NCBI GenBank assembly: GCA_028752905.1
Contig: JAQNBH010000014.1
Location: forward strand, 25,046,353 to 25,110,352
Length of the DNA stretch: 64,000 nucleotides
Direction: 5' to 3'
Origin: Cladorhizidae sp. MBARI D1340-BT2
Lineage: Eukaryota > Porifera > Demospongiae > Poecilosclerida > Cladorhizidae
The translations under genes were made by a program, and so were the position numbers. Positions 10,215 to 21,951 of the stretch are shown in pieces; the stretch's first letter is position 1, and the number at the start of each line of letters is the position of its first letter. A model generated the notes under the pieces. It worked only from the letters and a program-made list of their open reading frames with translations, searched no databases and was not told where the DNA came from.

Positions 10215-10954
10215 TTCAATAACTCTGCCTTAACACAGCATTGAGCACTATTTGGTGCCTTCATCAGCAAACTACCTTCTAAGTATATTATATATAATAT
10301 TCTAATCTCTTATCTAAAACTGTGGTTTTGATAGTTGCTGTACTGTGTGTGATGTTAGTATCTCTATTTGGACTAGACGGTGATCCCTCCATTCAAGCTG
10401 TGGCTTGAACCCTCTTTCATGTGGACTTGAGTAATATATCACACTAACATTCTATTTTTGGTTGTATGTGAATAATCTATTCTGGAGGAATTTAATCTTC
10501 AAAGTGACTGGGTTTGTGTGGTGCACCTGTCTGTAAAACACTGGGGTTGTGTGACCTGTTATCAATTTGTGGTAATCTGTCATATATACATGCATTTATA
10601 TATAACTTAAGGTGCACTTTTGTTTGACGTGACAAAGGCAGCTGCATCAGATAAATAAAAAATGAAGAAGGTCATAATGGTACTGGTACACCTGCCAATT
10701 TATTTACAAATTTACCACTCCAGGTCTTACTCGTAACTTGTCTTTATCATAGACCTCACAATCGCTTTCTAGATCCATACTCTTCAAAAATCCTGTTGAA
10801 ACTAATGCTGGTGGATCCAGATACTATCCCGAACGCCTGAAAATAATGCTTTGTCAGTAAGTTAACATCTTCACCATTTCCTTAAGAGTTTTTCCCGTTC
10901 TAGGTAGGTCACCAAAACATGCTTAGGGGGCATCAACATGCAGCTGCTTGGGTG
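10215..10954. other. No gene seen
   Basis: AT-rich sequence between the palindrome and the TIR-flanked unit. No open frame with recognisable content. Confidence 0.45.
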
Positions 10955-12124
10955 CCGGTGTAACGGTCTGAGATTGTACCCAGTCTCAAAATGAATTTCG
11001 GTATTCTGCGCATGTGCACTGCCACACCGACCTTGAAGCTTGCTGAGATTGTTCAATAGGGCCTGTGTCTAAAGGATGTCTGCTGTATGCTCCACCAAAG
11101 GCGAAGGTCCCATCGGTAGAGAGAGAGATTGTTTAAATACATACAGAGATGCCAGATCCTTGTGACATACCTTCAAACTAAAGAATTCCCAACTGATCTT
11201 CCAAAGAATGAGGCCAGAAACATGAAGAACCAGTGTTTATATATGACTCCTTAAACTGTTCAAAGATCATGTAATGCAAAAATAAGTTCCTTTGACAACT
11301 TGCTTTCATGCTGTACCCATCAAACAGAAAGATGACACTGAAGTGGACTTATATGCAGAGACAAGTGGGTAGCTCAGACTGTGAGCTGTTTGCAATATCT
11401 ACAGCAACTGCTCTGTGCCATTCTGTTTCACCGCAAGATTGTTTGTGGGACCAGGAACTCATGCGTTGTCACTTGTCTGAATGCTTTAAACAGGTAGACC
11501 TGTCACCCTTTCCAGGAAGTGCACAGCCAAGGTCACACAATATATTCTGTCAACAGGAAGTAGTTGAGGTGTTCTGTCACTGTCATCAGCCATACACTAA
11601 CAAGAGGTTTATGATTGAATGTAACCAGTGTCGTGACCGACCCTGCTTTAGCTGCTACCTTATTTACCATGGTTCTGCAGGCCATGTGGGTTGGGTTTAC
11701 TCTGCCCACAAGCCATGTAACCTGGCTTCACCATGACTGTAAGAAAGTGCCGAAAGTTGTGGAAGATAACATTCCGTTTTTATGTAAACATTGCAAATAA
11801 TATGTTATATAGCTTAAACGTGATTCTCTACAATTCTGGGCACAAATTTTTGATGTTGGATTGTTTTTAATGAGTGAGCTAGCTATAATATGTTTGTTGT
11901 TGTTGGTGGTGGTGGGAGAGAGGGGTTGACATGAAAACATATTTGTCTTTATGAAACCACAGCGCTATAATCCTACTAGAACATTAGCAGTCCGATACAA
12001 TTTCAGACTGGATACAACTTCAGACCAGCCCCATGCAGTCTGAAATTGTAACCTCGATTTGGCGCATGCACAGAATACCGAAATACATTTAGAGACTGGG
12101 TACAATCTCATACCGTTACACCGG
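10955..12124. mobile_element. Unit with 63-bp terminal inverted repeats carrying an Ulp1/PHD gene remnant
   Basis: 10955-11017 and 12062-12124 are inverted copies; both start CCGGTGTAACGGT reading inwards and share GAGATTGTACCCAGTCTC and ATTTCGGTATTCTG. About 1.17 kb lies between the outer ends. The interior has a Cys-protease/PHD-like remnant on the plus strand and, next to the right repeat (about 11985-12050), a smaller inverted motif based on CAATTTCAGACTG. No target duplication could be fixed, so the outer limits may be slightly off. The superfamily is unknown; Ulp1-type proteases do occur inside DNA transposons. Confidence 0.6.
11308..11800 (+). pseudogene. Ulp1-like protease C-terminus joined to a PHD-like finger, broken
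   Basis: The frame from 11308 contains QVGSSDCELFAISTATALC, which matches the catalytic-Cys region of Ulp1/SENP-like (C48) proteases (the Q and C of the active site), then MRCHLSECFKQ. This is followed by FCHC and IECNQC, the first two Cys pairs of a PHD finger. The rest of the finger (WLHHDC, then a C-x2-C at FLCKHCK) lies in another frame ending at 11800. About 90 bp between the halves breaks the finger; no clean GT-AG intron explains it. The N-terminal protease part (catalytic His and Asp) is missing, so this is a 3' fragment. Active members would cleave SUMO-like conjugates; this copy cannot. Confidence 0.6.
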
Positions 12125-13518
12125 GTTGGGAAAATGTGGTCACGTGAATTGGCATGAGCGGCATGTGAGGATTACAGAGTTTTCACATCATGCAAACAAT
12201 TTTTCCCCCTAGTTCTACCTGAGTACGAGGATGAAGGCTGTTTTATGGTGGAAACTTCGAGAGGTGGAGTTCGTGCTAAAATTGTGAAGCACATGTTACC
12301 AAGCGATCTTTATGGCACCCAATCACCTGGAATTGTCCACTGTGCAGCTGGTTTCATGCTAGAACAATGAAAGAAGTTGTGGCACAGTTCATGCTGGTTT
12401 TCATGTTTGTTGTGGAATATCAGGGTGTTCTAGAATTACAGTATATATATTTCATTCCCATAGGCAGCCTTTCTATCCGCAGTTGGATAGTATTACCTTT
12501 GATGCTCCTGCAATTGAAGAAGCATTGACCAGAGTGATGGTACAACTTCTCTCTAAGTGGTGATGGTCCAAGTGATCCAGAAGACAGCTTCCCTTTGTCT
12601 ATGAAACAAGCTGGACTATTTTTACTCAAAGTTATATAAAGAAACTTTGTTGAACACGTTATAGAATTTATCAGGATTGTTAATGGTGTCAATATCGACG
12701 TTTCTTTCAGAAATTTTAGTAAGGGTGTTGGGGGTTGGGAGAGGTGGGACAAAAAGCAATGTTATAAAGAACTGAGTGGGTGGCACCCCATAAAGGAGCA
12801 TAAATGACTCTGAAGTCACTATAGGTTGCTACCTGGAAATGTGATAATGCAGTACATGTTTTAGAACAAAACAGGTCAAACCCTGGTGCATGGTACACAT
12901 CTGTAGTATGCACTGCCAGCAAATGTCATTTCCATGGATCTTGATCACTATTATCAACATCCAAGAGAATATATGGCTCCAGAGAGGTTTTACTGCTACT
13001 GCATCTTGCTCATTACGACAAGTCCTATAAACATCTAATGAAAAGCATAGAATGTACTTGTAAACAAGGTGTAAATCAAGAGGTTGTATAAATAGTGATT
13101 GCATCATTCTAAAGTGTGCTATACACACTCAATAATCTAAAAAGTGTGTGGTGCAAGTTCTTTAAACAGCACTTAGCAAATAAGTGTGCTATGCCATAAT
13201 CATTTATATAATTTGGTGTGCATAGGCATTTAGCGTGCTGTACATGCTCTATTTTTTACAGTGTATGTTTGTTTGTATTCGTCATGCATACATCCATAAA
13301 AAATGAACACCCTGAATAACAGGGGCAGATCCAAATACCTTTGCAGTACATTTATGGGAAGGAGATCGTGGTGGACTTGTAGGGTTTTATTGAGATTTTG
13401 GTTTGTTGTTTGTCCTATTTCAGGTTAGCTTGTTCGGCTATCTGGCAAGGGAGGGTTTATGTAAACTGTTGTAACAAGGCATTCTTGCAATCTCTCTCTT
13501 TACTACGATCACTCACCT
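12125..13518. other. No confident gene
   Basis: A stretch near 12215-12370 on the plus strand can be read as a short frame (EYEDEGCFMVETSRGG...) but I recognise no family. Minus-strand frames at 12420-13128 show no domain. The left end of this block adjoins the TIR unit and the right end adjoins the 3' end of the PIN-like pseudogene. Confidence 0.35.
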
Positions 13519-16045
13519 TACTAGTGCTAGTTCCTGAAACATACATGTTACAGGTAAACTGCTGTAATTTGTGAACTAAGTCCGAAGATACATCCCAAGT
13601 CTGGCCAAGTTGGCTCAAAGTCTTCTGGTAAGTGTTCAGCAGTTTTAGGGCTCCCAGTTTCTCATGACCGGCAAATGTACTCACTGTGTCACACCCCATA
13701 AAAGCGTCTAGGCCGATTAGACTGTCACAGATTCCTTCTCCTAATGCACTGCCTAGTTTGCTTATATCAATAAACTGTGTGCGATTCTGTGGGTGCCACG
13801 CTTCTGGTAAATAGGGCATGGATGATTTTGTGGAAACCAAGGCAGAGCACCAAAATATCAGTTTCTTCAGCTGTAACTATTACTGCCTTTGAACCAGACT
13901 TAGCAGCATGCAAGGCATGCCGTGTGTCTGCTTCTTCTTGGGTTGAATGCAGCTCCGGGGCTTCCATCCAGTCATCTCTTGTCATTCGATAACATTTCTT
14001 CTCGCAGGTAGCATACAGTATCTTCCCACCTAGCTTTTTTCGTTGGATTGTCATTTTACATTCATCTACTAGAAATTTAATCAGGCTAGCTTTGTTGTCG
14101 GGGGTGCACAGGAACTTCCTCCACTGCTGGATGGTGTGGCCTCCTGTACTTTTTTGTAACTGTGAAGTTGGGCTTGCAGCTCCACGGTTGCATCTTTCAG
14201 CATCTTTGATTGACGTATCGTGATAGACATAAAAAACCACATCAATCCATGGACTGTGTGTGCATTCAATCAAGACCAACTGCAAAACAGATTCTGCAAG
14301 CTGTGAAAATGTTTTGCTATTGCCATTCATCTTCTGCACTAGGTTCATGCCGTCAATGATGCAGGTTGATTCATTTGGGATTTCATCAGCAGGGGAAACA
14401 ACCTTTTCTAGTTCTTTAGCAAGCGAAGCCTTGTTGATCTTTCTTAAAGACCCATCAACATTTGCCATGCCCAAGGTAGAGGCCCCAGAGGGTGTGCCAA
14501 GACATCTTTCATTTGCAGCTTTCGGCTCTCACTGACTAAGATCATTTGTCCAAACAGCTTTCTGTCTGCTTTCAGAACCACATCAAATGCTTTGTTTGCA
14601 TGATGTTAGCATCAGTGAAAGTTTTCAAGTTGAGTTTGGTCATTTTGTCATGGAATATGTTGATTGGTTGATGTTTGTCTAGTCGACTTTCTTTGAAACT
14701 CTGGTAATGCACTTCTCCTGTCTCAAAGGCCCTCAACAAATCATTAGCTACATTTGGAGGTGCCACAATTCCTGTGGATAAGCTAACCAAATCAGACTCC
14801 TCTGGACAGATCGGGTTCAGCCAGTCATTTTCCATCAAGTCAACAAGAGATTGGACGTCTTTCTCATCCTTCTTGATTCTTGGACTCTGCAAATCATGGT
14901 GAGACCGATTTGAACTGCCTTTGTCTATCATATCCCTCACTTTCCTGAGGTACTCTCTTCTGTATTCTGCAGTCATCTAGTACTTGGCAACTGCTCCAGG
15001 CTTTAGACTGAACCCCTTAGTTCCCCCTGGTGTCTGTGTGTCCTTGTTTACTGTCTTCTCGATGGTTTGATCAGCAGGGATCCTGCCAAAGGGGTTTGAG
15101 TGGCCAAGCTGAACAACATCAGGGGCAAGATGAACTTCTAACCATGGCAGGAAGCCTTTCCATGCCAGACGAAGGAGACCTTCATACACCAGCTTGTGAA
15201 GTCTGACTGCACGATTGTACTTCCTTCCATCCATTACACCAACAATGTAGCCTTCTGCTATCACCCCAGACTCTACACAGAGGTCCCTCAGTCCAGCATC
15301 TTGAAATTGCTTTCCAATTGTAGACAGAAACATACAAATCATGTGGAAAACTCCAAGCCTGAAATTTGTCAGGATGCTTCCATATGAGCTCCACAGCCTT
15401 TGCATACAGAGCCTTCAAAGAGAGATAATCTTCCCAAGGTCTAAAGATATAAAGATTGCATGATTGCTAGTGACTGGTTGAGAACTTCATGTACAGTAGA
15501 CATGTGTGTGGATGGAGCATTGATAGTAGGTAGGTATCCCACACTGTCTTGGGTAACTGTCACTTCATCTCGGGTTAATATGTTGAAACCTGTCCACCCA
15601 CTAATAGATTGTTGTTCTTTATCTGACATGCGTGCCATAAGCCAGATGAAGTTCTTCTTCCTAGCAGAGTTTGTTTCTTCTGTGGCTTGGACATATACAC
15701 TCTTACTTTGGGGAGGTCCAGCTCATTTTCCAACATTGTATAGTGGGAGCACAGGCACTGTTGCAGCAATACTTCTCTTCTCGTTTTGGAAACTGAAGGA
15801 AGGATCTTGGCAGGCATTGGCTCAGTTGGTCATTCTTGGATGGAAATCCCATTTACTCTGTGTGATGTTCCCTCTCCACTGACCGTCCCCTCCAATCTGT
15901 CTATGTTGTCCCAGGCTAGGGTTATGAACACACCAGGATGGATATTGGATGGAAGGGCTATGTCACCTCCTGCCAGTGACACCTTTTGAAAACAGAGTGC
16001 TGTATCTATCTCGTCCATCTGAGAATAAGACAATGTGACCAAGTC
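13519..16045 (-). pseudogene. Uncharacterised multicopy gene with PIN/FEN1-like core, broken
   Basis: Minus-strand pieces in several frames form one ordered protein. They run from LAWDNIDRLEGTVSGEGTSH (near 15900), through blocks with WTGFNILTR and GRKYNRAVRLHKLVYEGLL, then MANVDGSLRKINKASLAKEL, STCIIDGMNLVQK, STQEEADTRHALHAAKSG, VIVTAEETDILVLCLGF and GLDAFMGCDTVSTFAGHEK. The acidic residues (IIDGMN, EEADTR, TAEETD, GCDT) fit a PIN/FEN1-like nuclease fold. The last coding block ends at AAG|GTGAGT near 13519, a good donor, but no following exon was found. At least five frame changes or stops separate the blocks. From memory, closely similar proteins are abundant and unnamed in cnidarians and sponges; function is unknown and mobility is suspected only from copy number. 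Confidence 0.65.
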
Positions 16046-16963
16046 TGTTGAGGATTTGTATCAGCTCTTTAATTAGGACAGCCACATGGTTAAACTTTGC
16101 CACAGAACATTCTATATTGAACTAAAATGGACGCCAATTCCAATAAATAAGAGGTACCACAGCAAAAAAGGCAATCAGCTACACATCTGGAATTGCTATC
16201 ACATATTTTTTACTGCTTACACTGGGACTTATCAATTCCCACTAATAGAAGTTTTGTCCCATTGTACGGTACCGATATCTGATCTGGCCCATGGAATAAT
16301 TGTTATCCCATAAATATATGGCTGCGAGTGTATTCCTATTTTTATATTTGGTAATTGACTGCCTCAGGATTTAATTTTTATAACTTCTGTGCAATCTGAT
16401 GGAGAGAAGGTCAGTGCTGTGTTTAGCTATGAGTTTTGTTGCTTGTAATAATGCTCAGGTTAGCAATGTAGTAAATGGACCGTCTATGTCTACTAGTACT
16501 GCACGTAATGTAAAGTCAACTTGTTACTGAAATTACAATACATTACCAAGAGCACTGAACTCTATCATAAATGAAAACATGGTATTTTATAGTGTACACC
16601 AAATAAGAGTGACGTCATAGCAAATAATAAATATACAATGTTAATCATACTAAAGCCACAGTCTATCACAGTATGCTTTTTATATATACGAAATTAGCAA
16701 GACTATTTAATATTTATTTGTATCATTACTGTAGTGAATGATGTAACCGTTACAAACAGCAGGAGAAGAGTAAGAAAACACTAAAGAAAGTTTGAACAAG
16801 CTTGTGTGTATGCTCCCAGTATATAACAGCAATAAAGAGAACAACCAAATAATGTCAACTTTGAATTAATTATTGAAATCATGATGTGATAATATTTGTT
16901 GGTGGCAATTGACATAATGAGACCTAAAACTGGTTTTAAATTAATGCAAATAATGTATATATA
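16046..16963. other. Intergenic, no gene seen
   Basis: AT-rich DNA between two genes on the minus strand. The 3' untranslated region and polyadenylation signal of the kinase gene must lie here, below 16964; an AATAAA-like site was not assigned with confidence. Confidence 0.4.
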
Positions 16964-19952
16964 CTAGGACAGAGTGGTAATGTTTTTTGCAATTGATTTT
17001 GAGAAACATGTTTCTATTGTGTATTTCATATTGTAGCGAGAGGTTTGTGATGGACTGATAACAGGAGAACTAATGGTCCATGCTGAAGTCAGGAGATATT
17101 CCACTGCTGGTCTTCTGGTGGGATCAGTGGTGAAGATACAAGAAAGGAAATCCTTAACACCTGAAGAAATACAATAAATACATTTTATTTAAGTAATTAT
17201 TGTTCAAATTGTTCATAATGACCAGTCCCTAATATTTGCTCCAATAGTTTTCTTCCACTTTAGCATCCCTTATACTAATAAGAACATAATGCATTGATCA
17301 GTTAAAAAAGAATGGCAACAAGAGTGTACCCATATAGACCAGTTAGATGACCCTTTACCGATAAATGCACCAATCATTTGTAAACCCAAATGATATTCAA
17401 TAGTGGTAAATACTGAAATTAACTTCATTCATTTAACTATGTATGAATTAATTATCGTGACTAAAATACATTATAATTGAGCACCACATTTCCTTTGGTA
17501 ATGATGCTTTACTTACTGGAAGATAAATAGCCTGGACATTTTAATGGTTTCCATTTGTTGTGAAGAGATTGTAGTGTTGTCTTCCCTAGGAAAGGCAAAC
17601 ACCCTGTGACCATTGCATATAGAATAACTCCTCTGCAGAGAGAACACATACAAACATTATGTTAGTAATTGGAAATTTATAAGAAGTAAAGAAAAATTTA
17701 ATAATGAATATTAAGTGAATGACACACAAGGAAGGTATGGAAGAAGTACACATGCAGAAGATTTGTGGGAGGAAGAAGTATTGGAGGTGAGTAGAGAAAT
17801 GTACAAGAACACCACAGCTTAATTGAATACCGAAGACTTACAAGCTCCATACATCCGTCTTTTTGGCATCAATTGACTCCTTGTCTTCATCAAATAGATG
17901 TAATTCAGGTGCAGCATAGCTCTTGGAGCCACAAGGTGTTGATGAAATGTCTTCATGAAGATCAAGTGCAAATCCAAAATCTGGATAATTATATAGCCAT
18001 GTGAACAATGCCATAATTTATTACAGAAAGGCCTACTATCAAATTATGAATAATTATAGCTTTCTCATAGTCAGAAAATGTGAGTTTCTAAGTCATTACA
18101 TAGCACCAACTTTGAAAAATCAATTTCACACACCTCTTGGGACAACCAGAAAGCTGGCATTATTAGATATGAATTATAAACACTTGTAAGTGCTCATATG
18201 CTATATGAATGGTTACTTAGATAACCTTTTCATAACAGATGCTTGAAACTGCTTGATACAAGATTGAAAAATAGCAGTGCCAAAAATAATGTCACTGACA
18301 ATGTATTGAGCTGGCTTAGACATTGACTTACCACCCAGCTTTGCATGAAAGTTCTTATCAAGCATTACATTTTCACACTTCAGATCACGATGAACAATGT
18401 TCGATTGGTGACAGTAGAGTACAGCTTCACATATTTGTCGAAAGAAAAATTTACTCTCTCCCTCAGAGAGCTTTCTATTATAGTTGATGTGATCTAGCAA
18501 ATCTCCATTGTGGGCTAGCTCCATGACAATATAGCAATGCTGTGCCGTTTGTATAACCTGGTATGTCTGCAAGATATGTGGGTGATGAAGTTTGTCAAGG
18601 ATGGACACTTCCCGAGTGATAAATTTGAGAAGAAATCTCTCTTTTGAGCACTGCTTGTTGATAACTTTAATTGCAACCTGCAGGGATTAATTTGGGAGGG
18701 AGGGAGAGGTGGGGGGAGGGGGGATGCGGGGGGAGGGGGGAAGGGTGTCATTAACAAATTCCATACAAAATGGTTGCAATTAATGTTACATATATTGAAA
18801 GGATAATAGATAACATTTATATATGTTTTGTGGATAAATCATGCTCTAGCCTCATTTGATGCACTTTCCCTAGATGAAAGGAGGCAGCAAGGTTGTAACT
18901 TCTGGCTACAAGGCCTACCTAACCAACAAAATCATATGACAAGTATTTACAGTAGTATAAATACCATTAAAGCTAATTTGGTATATAGCCATTGATTGGG
19001 TATTACATTGTGCATTATATCATCATCACCTCTCCACCTACAGGTTGTTAGTGCCTGTCTGGATGCATTGGCGGAATAGTGTGTAGGAAATGCATAATAG
19101 AGAACTTAAGTTTCACAAGACTGAATCTGCTTTCACTATGAATTATGAAAACTTATGCAAGCAAATTCAAATACTTGATTGAAGACTTGAAAATAATACT
19201 GTTACTCCATGTTTGTAACGATAATACAAACTAAAAGTGCATTGATGTATAATAGCTAACATTTATAACTTATAGTTCATTCAGGTTTACATGGGAGGTT
19301 CAGTTTAAGAGCAATGCTAACTGTATGTTTTCATTTAGTGACATATTCATTGTGTGTCTTTGTGTGCATGTGTGTGTGTATGTGCTTGTGTGTGTGTCTG
19401 GTGTGTGTGTGAGTATGAGTGTTGGGTGTGTCCACTGTTAAATATAATTAATGTGTGTATGTAGTTGGGACATAGTGAAGGTGTGTATGTAGTTGGGACA
19501 TAGTGAAGGTATGTATGAACTCAGCCATTTTTTAATGAGAATGGATCAGGTAAAGCATTTACTTTTGAATTCTGTCACACCAGCACTCTGATATTCCAGT
19601 GATTATTATAGAAGATGTGTCACATAGTAATGTATCACTGCATTTAAAAACTTTGACATGGATTTTATTCAAACATCCATGACATAAACAATTAACCATA
19701 GCATTTGCCATGATCTCGAAAAACAAGCTCATGCTTGATGCTATCTATGTTAATTAAACCAATGGCTACATTTTAACAGTGAATGCCCACCTCTTTTTTG
19801 AGTGGTGATGACCAAGCTGCCTTCACTTTGGCATAGCTTCCAGAGCCTATGGTGCAGCCCATGATGTAGCCCATTGCTTCTGGGCTAGACACCAGATCAG
19901 TAGATGAGGTCCAACAGAGTGGGTTATCTGATAGTGCTGTTGATTCTGCCAT
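16964..19952 (-). CDS. Testis-specific serine/threonine kinase-like protein, five exons, intact
   Basis: Exons on the minus strand: 19791-19952, 18332-18677, 17842-17980, 17517-17632 and 16964-17160. They total 960 bp (319 residues plus TAG) with GT-AG junctions and phases 0, 1, 2, 1 that keep one frame. Kinase landmarks: Gly loop GCTIGSGSYAKV (32-43), VAIK Lys58, helix-C Glu77, HRDLKCEN (150-157), DFG (170-172; the Asp codon is split by intron 2), SYAAPE (190-195), TDVWSLG and a TRRP motif. The KCEN catalytic loop and short length fit the TSSK family (usually about 270-370 residues), cytoplasmic kinases acting in sperm formation in animals. The C-tail beyond the kinase fold is short. I see no disabling change. 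Exon 1 and its upstream DNA recur, inverted, at 62161-64000. Confidence 0.88.
18685..18745. repeat. G-rich tract in kinase intron 1, G-quadruplex-capable
   Basis: The plus strand reads runs such as GGGAGGGAGGGAG, GGTGGGGGGAGGGGGG and GGGGGGAGGGGGG, interrupted by AT-GC. It lies just upstream (in gene orientation) of exon 2; in the transcript it is a C-rich and CT-rich tract, so it may serve as the pyrimidine tract. Confidence 0.7.
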
Positions 19953-21360
19953 GACTCTGGTAAAAAGAATAGCCTGTCTAGCGACTGGTGTAGAGGATGA
20001 AGTGAAGAGCTTATTGATACTGGACTTCTAGTGTCACTTGAAAAGAAATTATAACTATCTCAGAGTGTGCAAAGTGCCCTTTTAACTGATTCATACAAGA
20101 TCAAAAGATGTTCTGTAACTCTCATTAACAGCTTGCAAAAAGCGTCAAGGTACTCATCCTACAATTCCGAGGGTGTTGCAAGTCGATGGCTGAGAACAAG
20201 ATGAAAACATCAGCTACAACTGTCGAACAAGGTACAGCTGTTTATACTAGCTAAACAAAAAATAACGTGCATTCACATAAAGATATGCCCCCTTTGAATT
20301 TGCTAGAAGTGACAGTCAACAATGTTGTCCATTGTCTTTGAAAAGTGAATGGTTACAGTCTATCAGACTAATTTTAACTTTGTTTAGATGTAGTTCTGTA
20401 GGTGTACAATGGTGAAAAAAGGTTTTGTTTGGGATAGCTGTTGGGTAATACTAGTACAAAGTAAAAATGTGCTAGATAGATAAAAACGAGCAAGAACACA
20501 TTCATAAAACCAATGCTTATCATGGTGCAAGATATTCATTTCCTTGCAATCCACTTGCCAAATATATATCTTCATGTAAACATTTTCCGAGAGACAATGC
20601 AATTATTGTACGATAATTTGCATACACCTGGTACAGTTAAATAACTGTTAAAATAACTACAAACAAATTTGAAATACTGGTCATTTGGGTAGACATAAAT
20701 CAAAACTTGCACTCAAGAATTAGTCGACTTCTTTTCTTGAGATTTTATTTTACATTTTGTAATCCAGAAATCAGAAATCAAAAAGCAGCAGGTCATGCAA
20801 AACATATTCAAGATGTAAAATTTTAAAATCATAATATTAGGTACATAGTTTATGAAGTGGCAAAGCTCCAAGATGGATATAGAATTATATAATTAAACTA
20901 AAATTGTATCAGTTGGGTATAAACACACTATATTCATCACTGTTTCTCAACTTTCACCAAATCCATAACTTCCTGAAATTTTTAGTATTTTAAACAGGGC
21001 CACTTCCTGGAATGTTTATATGGAGGGGCGTATTACCACAGTGGTCCTCTTTTTGGGGAAAGCCTACATAATTTTCCCCTTTTAATTGTTACATTTTATC
21101 AAGTGCTTAAAATACATAACAGCTATATATAAATTTAATGATCTGATCTGTATTAAAAAAAAATCAAAATTGAGTGTTTCTTAACAACATCGATGATGGG
21201 TGGCAGGTTTTCTATAACTATATATAGTAGCATTTTCACTTGCTCAAAATTAGTTATGTCACAATAGAATGGAAAATCTTTTTAGTCTGGTGAAAAAAAG
21301 TTATTATGCCCATGTAATTTTGTTCCTCATATCCCATGCTTAGTGTCAGAATATAGATAT
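19523..21360 (-). repeat. Left arm of inverted segmental duplication (kinase exon 1 and upstream)
   Basis: The reverse complement of this segment matches 62161-64000 almost throughout, covering part of intron 1, exon 1, the 5' flank and about 1.3 kb upstream. In exon 1 the copies differ at about five of 162 bases. The outer (upstream) end is sharp near 21360 and 62161. The inner end is not visible because the right arm runs off the window. Confidence 0.9.
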
Positions 21361-21637
21361 TTCAAATGGTTTGAAAATGTTATGGTAATGCAGGTATTTC
21401 GTGAGTGGTTTACTATTACTTATGCTCGATAATGTTCGCAAATATTGAATAGTTTAAATTTTTTGTTCTGGGTCACCTAATAAGAAGTGTGTTGATTGCG
21501 CTCACTAATTATATACTGGATGCTTGAGCTACATTCATCAGCAATTTAAAGTTGATTCATCTTTAGATTTTTCAAATATATTGACATTCCAAATATTAGG
21601 TGTCTTCACTCATTTCACAGGAAAATGGCACAATATC
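21361..21637. other. No gene seen
   Basis: Short AT-rich spacer between the duplication arm and the LTR that begins at 21638. Confidence 0.4.
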
Positions 21638-21951
21638 TGTTAGGCTGCTTGATACAATCTACTAGTCTAGGTCTATATAGGAAGATACAAAATAATTTGA
21701 AGAGAACAATTCTTATTGATTTCTGCACTTTACACACTGAAAAACTGAGAGGCTCTGATCTTCACCAGCAGGCCTGCCTTTAAATAAACTGGGCCTGCTA
21801 GTTCTGAGCTGACCATAAATGGTAATAAAAATAGACCACACACATTCCAATCAATTAGCAATCCATATAAGGTATAGTTCATACTTCAGTTCCAGTCCTT
21901 CAGGGGAGAGGCTGGTGTGTGAGTGGGTGTTTTGTTAGGCTCAGCCTAACA
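21638..21951 (-). repeat. 3' LTR of element B
   Basis: 314 bp with perfect 10-bp terminal inverted repeats (TGTTAGGCTG / CAGCCTAACA). Only this LTR is present, so no age estimate is possible. Confidence 0.8.

Noticed and set aside
20384..20602. Open frame upstream of the kinase gene, also open at 62909-63142
   Set aside because: Present in both arms of the duplication, but the frames diverge by an indel near the end and the sequence has no recognised domain; conservation is explained by recent duplication.
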